Positions 5,611-6,733 of a stretch of DNA of 6,733 nucleotides are shown here, in pieces. Source of the DNA: Promethearchaeota archaeon (GTDB lineage Archaea > Asgardarchaeota > Lokiarchaeia > Sigyniarchaeales > SOKP01). Location: NCBI GenBank assembly GCA_016840695.1, contig JAEORV010000088.1:1-6733 (forward strand), read 5' to 3'. Under the pieces are notes generated by a model. It did no database searches. It was not told where the DNA came from and saw only the letters and a list, made by a program, of their open reading frames with translations. The stretch's first letter is position 1. Each line of letters opens with the position of its first letter. A program made the translations under genes and the position numbers.

Positions 5611-6267
5611 TTAAACAACACCACCTCCTTTTGATGATATAATTCTATTAATCTTTTTCACGCCTTCCCATCCGTCTTTCGCACAATCGTCTGCTCCAAT
5701 CAAGACACACGCAGCTTTTGAAACGACGCCTCCCCCAATAATGATTTTAGAATCAATCCTTTTTTCTTTAAGTAAGGCAATCGTCTCACGCATCTTAGAA
5801 ATGCTTACGGTAAGTAACCCACTTAGACCTATGATATCAGGATTATCTTCTAAAGCTTTTTGAGCAAATGTTTCTGGGGGTACTTCAGATCCGAGATCAA
5901 TGACATCGTATCCTTGACCTTGTAAAAGTGAAGTGACTAAGCTTTTTCCAATATCGTGCACGTCTCCTTCGACAGTTCCGATTAAAATCTTACCGGGCGA
6001 TTTTTCAGAAGCTTGTTCCATAGCTGGCTTCAATACCTTCATAGCAGCTTTTAAGGCGTCCGCCGAAATTAGCATATCAGCAAGAAAATACTCTTCTTTT
6101 TCATATAATTGCCCGATTTCTTCGCACGCTTTAATTATTCCTTCGTTTAAAATTGCTTTGTAATCTAATCCCGAATCAAGCGCTTTTTTTGCGATTGAAC
6201 TCGCTTGAATTTCATCGCCATCTACTATAACATTTATAAGATTCGTTAAATTATCTTTTTCACTCAT
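5611..6267 (-). CDS. Corrinoid (B12-binding) methyltransferase protein, MtaC/MtbC/MttC-like
   Basis: This 218-residue cytosolic methyl carrier has the standard two-part layout. An N-terminal four-helix B12 cap spans about residues 5-88 (LGxxYE-like GQLYEKEEYFLADMLISADALKAAM at 52-76), and a Rossmann-type cobalamin domain spans 92-215. The cobalt-ligand motif is GDVHDIG (101-107, His104), followed by SGLLT (149-153) and GGG (178-180), both expected around the nucleotide tail of cobalamin. Such proteins accept a methyl group from a donor-specific methyltransferase and pass it to a second enzyme. The URO-D-fold gene one base downstream is the obvious partner. Length is normal for the family. ATG 6267 is preceded by AGGAT, a modest ribosome-binding site. 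The donor-specific partner is not in the window, so MtaC, MtbC, MttC or O-demethylase type cannot be told apart. Confidence 0.93.
   Translation of the reverse strand: MSEKDNLTNLINVIVDGDEIQASSIAKKALDSGLDYKAILNEGIIKACEEIGQLYEKEEYFLADMLISADALKAAMKVLKPAMEQASEKSPGKILIGTVEGDVHDIGKSLVTSLLQGQGYDVIDLGSEVPPETFAQKALEDNPDIIGLSGLLTVSISKMRETIALLKEKRIDSKIIIGGGVVSKAACVLIGADDCAKDGWEGVKKINRIISSKGGGVV
5622..5628 (-). promoter_or_regulatory. Shine-Dalgarno site inside the corrinoid protein gene
   Basis: GGAGGTG on the minus strand is a near-perfect match to the archaeal anti-Shine-Dalgarno sequence. It is encoded by the Lys-Gly-Gly-Gly codons at the very end of the corrinoid gene. It lies 12 bases before ATG 5609, which decides that start and indicates translational coupling of the two genes. 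Confidence 0.7.
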
Positions 6268-6330
6268 GATATCCTACTCTGATATTTAAGAATTTTCATT
6301 ATTAATCGTTTATATCTTATTGACTCAAGT

Positions 6331-6344
6331 TCTATATATAATTT
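6331..6344 (-). promoter_or_regulatory. Candidate TATA box of the corrinoid/URO-D operon
   Basis: On the minus strand AAATTATATATAGA predicts transcription starting near 6312 and a leader of about 45 bases before ATG 6267. AAGATATAAACG (complement of 6308-6319) is an alternative that would give a leader of about 20 bases. Both would leave the AGGAT site in the mRNA. Confidence 0.4.
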
Positions 6345-6418
6345 AAATTTATTAGTAAACCAATTTTAAAAAGAAGTCAAAATGAAAAATCATAGATATA
6401 TTTTAATATAACAATTTT

Positions 6419-6441
6419 AATTACTTACCTAATAAGTAATT
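6419..6441. repeat. 23-bp perfect palindrome, candidate operator
   Basis: AATTACTTA (6419-6427) and TAAGTAATT (6433-6441) are perfect inverted arms around CCTAA. Flanks ACAATTTT (6411-6418) and AATTTTGT (6443-6450) extend the symmetry imperfectly (6 of 8 pairs) to 40 bases. It lies between the divergent corrinoid operon and the PAS gene and has no T-run typical of a terminator, so an operator for a dimeric regulator is the simplest reading. Confidence 0.45.
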
Positions 6442-6568
6442 TAATTTTGTCGTTAAATAATTATATAGGAGTTAAAACAGTCAGAAGGAGATTACTTTTG
6501 AGGAATCTGAATTAAAAATTCTTACGTAATAATCAATTAAGATTTTGTGAAATCGTGTTTAGAGAAGC

Positions 6569-6733
6569 ATGGGAGAATCAGAACAGAATTATAAAAGAAT
6601 ATACGAAACTGCTCAAGTAGGTTTCTGGACTTCTTTAATAAAGGGAGCAGTCATTATTAAAGCCAACACCAAAGGAGCTCAAATTCTTGGACTGAAAGAT
6701 GCAAGTCAAGTAATTAATACTAAAATAACCGAT
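6569..6733 (+). CDS. PAS-domain protein, N-terminal fragment (cut by window end)
   Basis: Only the first 55 codons are present; the gene runs off the window. The residues after a short polar start (MGESEQNYKR) follow a PAS pattern: YETAQVGFWTSLIKG, then IIKANTKGAQILGLKDASQV, with the family's 'N-x-x-x-x-x-I-L-G' helix. PAS domains bind small ligands, heme or flavin and usually precede histidine kinase, GGDEF or further PAS domains; which one applies here cannot be seen. No signal peptide or membrane segment appears in this part. An in-frame stop at 6560-6562 leaves ATG 6569 as the first possible ATG. The ribosome-binding site is weak. It is transcribed away from the corrinoid operon. Confidence 0.7.
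   Translation, partial: MGESEQNYKRIYETAQVGFWTSLIKGAVIIKANTKGAQILGLKDASQVINTKITD

Larger units (their letters stand above)
6268..6568. other. Intergenic region between operon and PAS gene
   Basis: No gene is visible in these 301 bases. They hold the operon promoter, a 23-bp palindrome (6419-6441), an ATTATATAGG element (6459-6468) and a GAATTAAAAATTC palindrome (6509-6521), either of which might be the TATA element of the PAS gene. There is also a good GAAGGAG site (6484-6490) that is followed only by a five-codon frame. Confidence 0.5.

Noticed and set aside
5610..5624. GTG start at 5624 for the URO-D methyltransferase, giving a 14-base overlap with the corrinoid gene
   Set aside because: The GTG is part of the GGAGGTG ribosome-binding site, and ATG 5609 follows that site with reasonable spacing right after the upstream stop.
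6382..6411. Nine-codon frame MKNHRYILI upstream of the PAS gene
   Set aside because: It is too short, no ribosome-binding site precedes it, and such frames are expected by chance.
6497..6514. Good GAAGGAG site followed by TTG and a five-codon frame
   Set aside because: The frame stops almost at once and does not continue in any frame into a recognisable protein.
1..6733. CRISPR array, insertion sequence, prophage or transposon ends
   Set aside because: No regularly spaced direct repeats, transposase-like protein, terminal inverted repeats or integrase genes were seen.

Overview
The window looks like AT-rich archaeal DNA. Evidence: TATA-like boxes sit about 25 to 40 bases upstream of several starts. 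Two divergent genes have short A-rich leaders without a Shine-Dalgarno site. The S-adenosylhomocysteine hydrolase is of the archaeal type and lacks the eukaryotic/bacterial KPxxYRY-like tail. The other genes are a Get3/ArsA ATPase, an Lrp-type regulator and corrinoid methyltransferase genes. The mix would suit an Asgard (Lokiarchaeota-like) or another anaerobic, methyl-metabolising archaeon. That lineage is a guess; the window holds no rRNA or other phylogenetic anchor.

Layout: 1-352 is a non-coding, hairpin-rich leader region. A Get3/ArsA-family ATPase (353-1411, +) converges on S-adenosylhomocysteine hydrolase (about 1443-2726, -) across a hairpin/oligo-T terminator. Divergent from the hydrolase, across a 115-base shared promoter region, is a 435-residue regulator (2842-4149, +). 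It is followed by a small 93-residue protein with an internal 40-residue repeat (4226-4507, +). That gene converges on a two-gene minus-strand operon: a corrinoid protein (5611-6267) followed by a URO-D-fold methyltransferase (4527-5609). A 301-base intergenic region with a strong palindrome separates the operon from a PAS-domain gene (6569 to window end, +), which is cut off by the window edge.

The most striking item is the 435-residue regulator. It contains two complete Lrp/AsnC-like modules (winged helix-turn-helix plus RAM-type ligand domain) and, between them, a segment of about 85 residues that reads like one repeat of TATA-binding protein. That segment keeps the EYxPxxFPG and IFSSGK motifs with both phenylalanines that kink DNA in TBP. 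I do not know of a described Lrp-TBP-Lrp fusion. Its gene and the divergent hydrolase gene carry near-identical 14-base leaders, forming a 13-bp inverted repeat, which suggests shared control.

Functionally the window leans to one-carbon/methyl metabolism. The hydrolase clears the by-product of SAM-dependent methylation, and the corrinoid protein and URO-D methyltransferase form a methyl-transfer pair. No substrate-specific methyltransferase (MtaB, MttB or similar) is present, so the methyl donor is unknown. The PAS protein and the regulator could sense metabolic state, but that is inference from position only.
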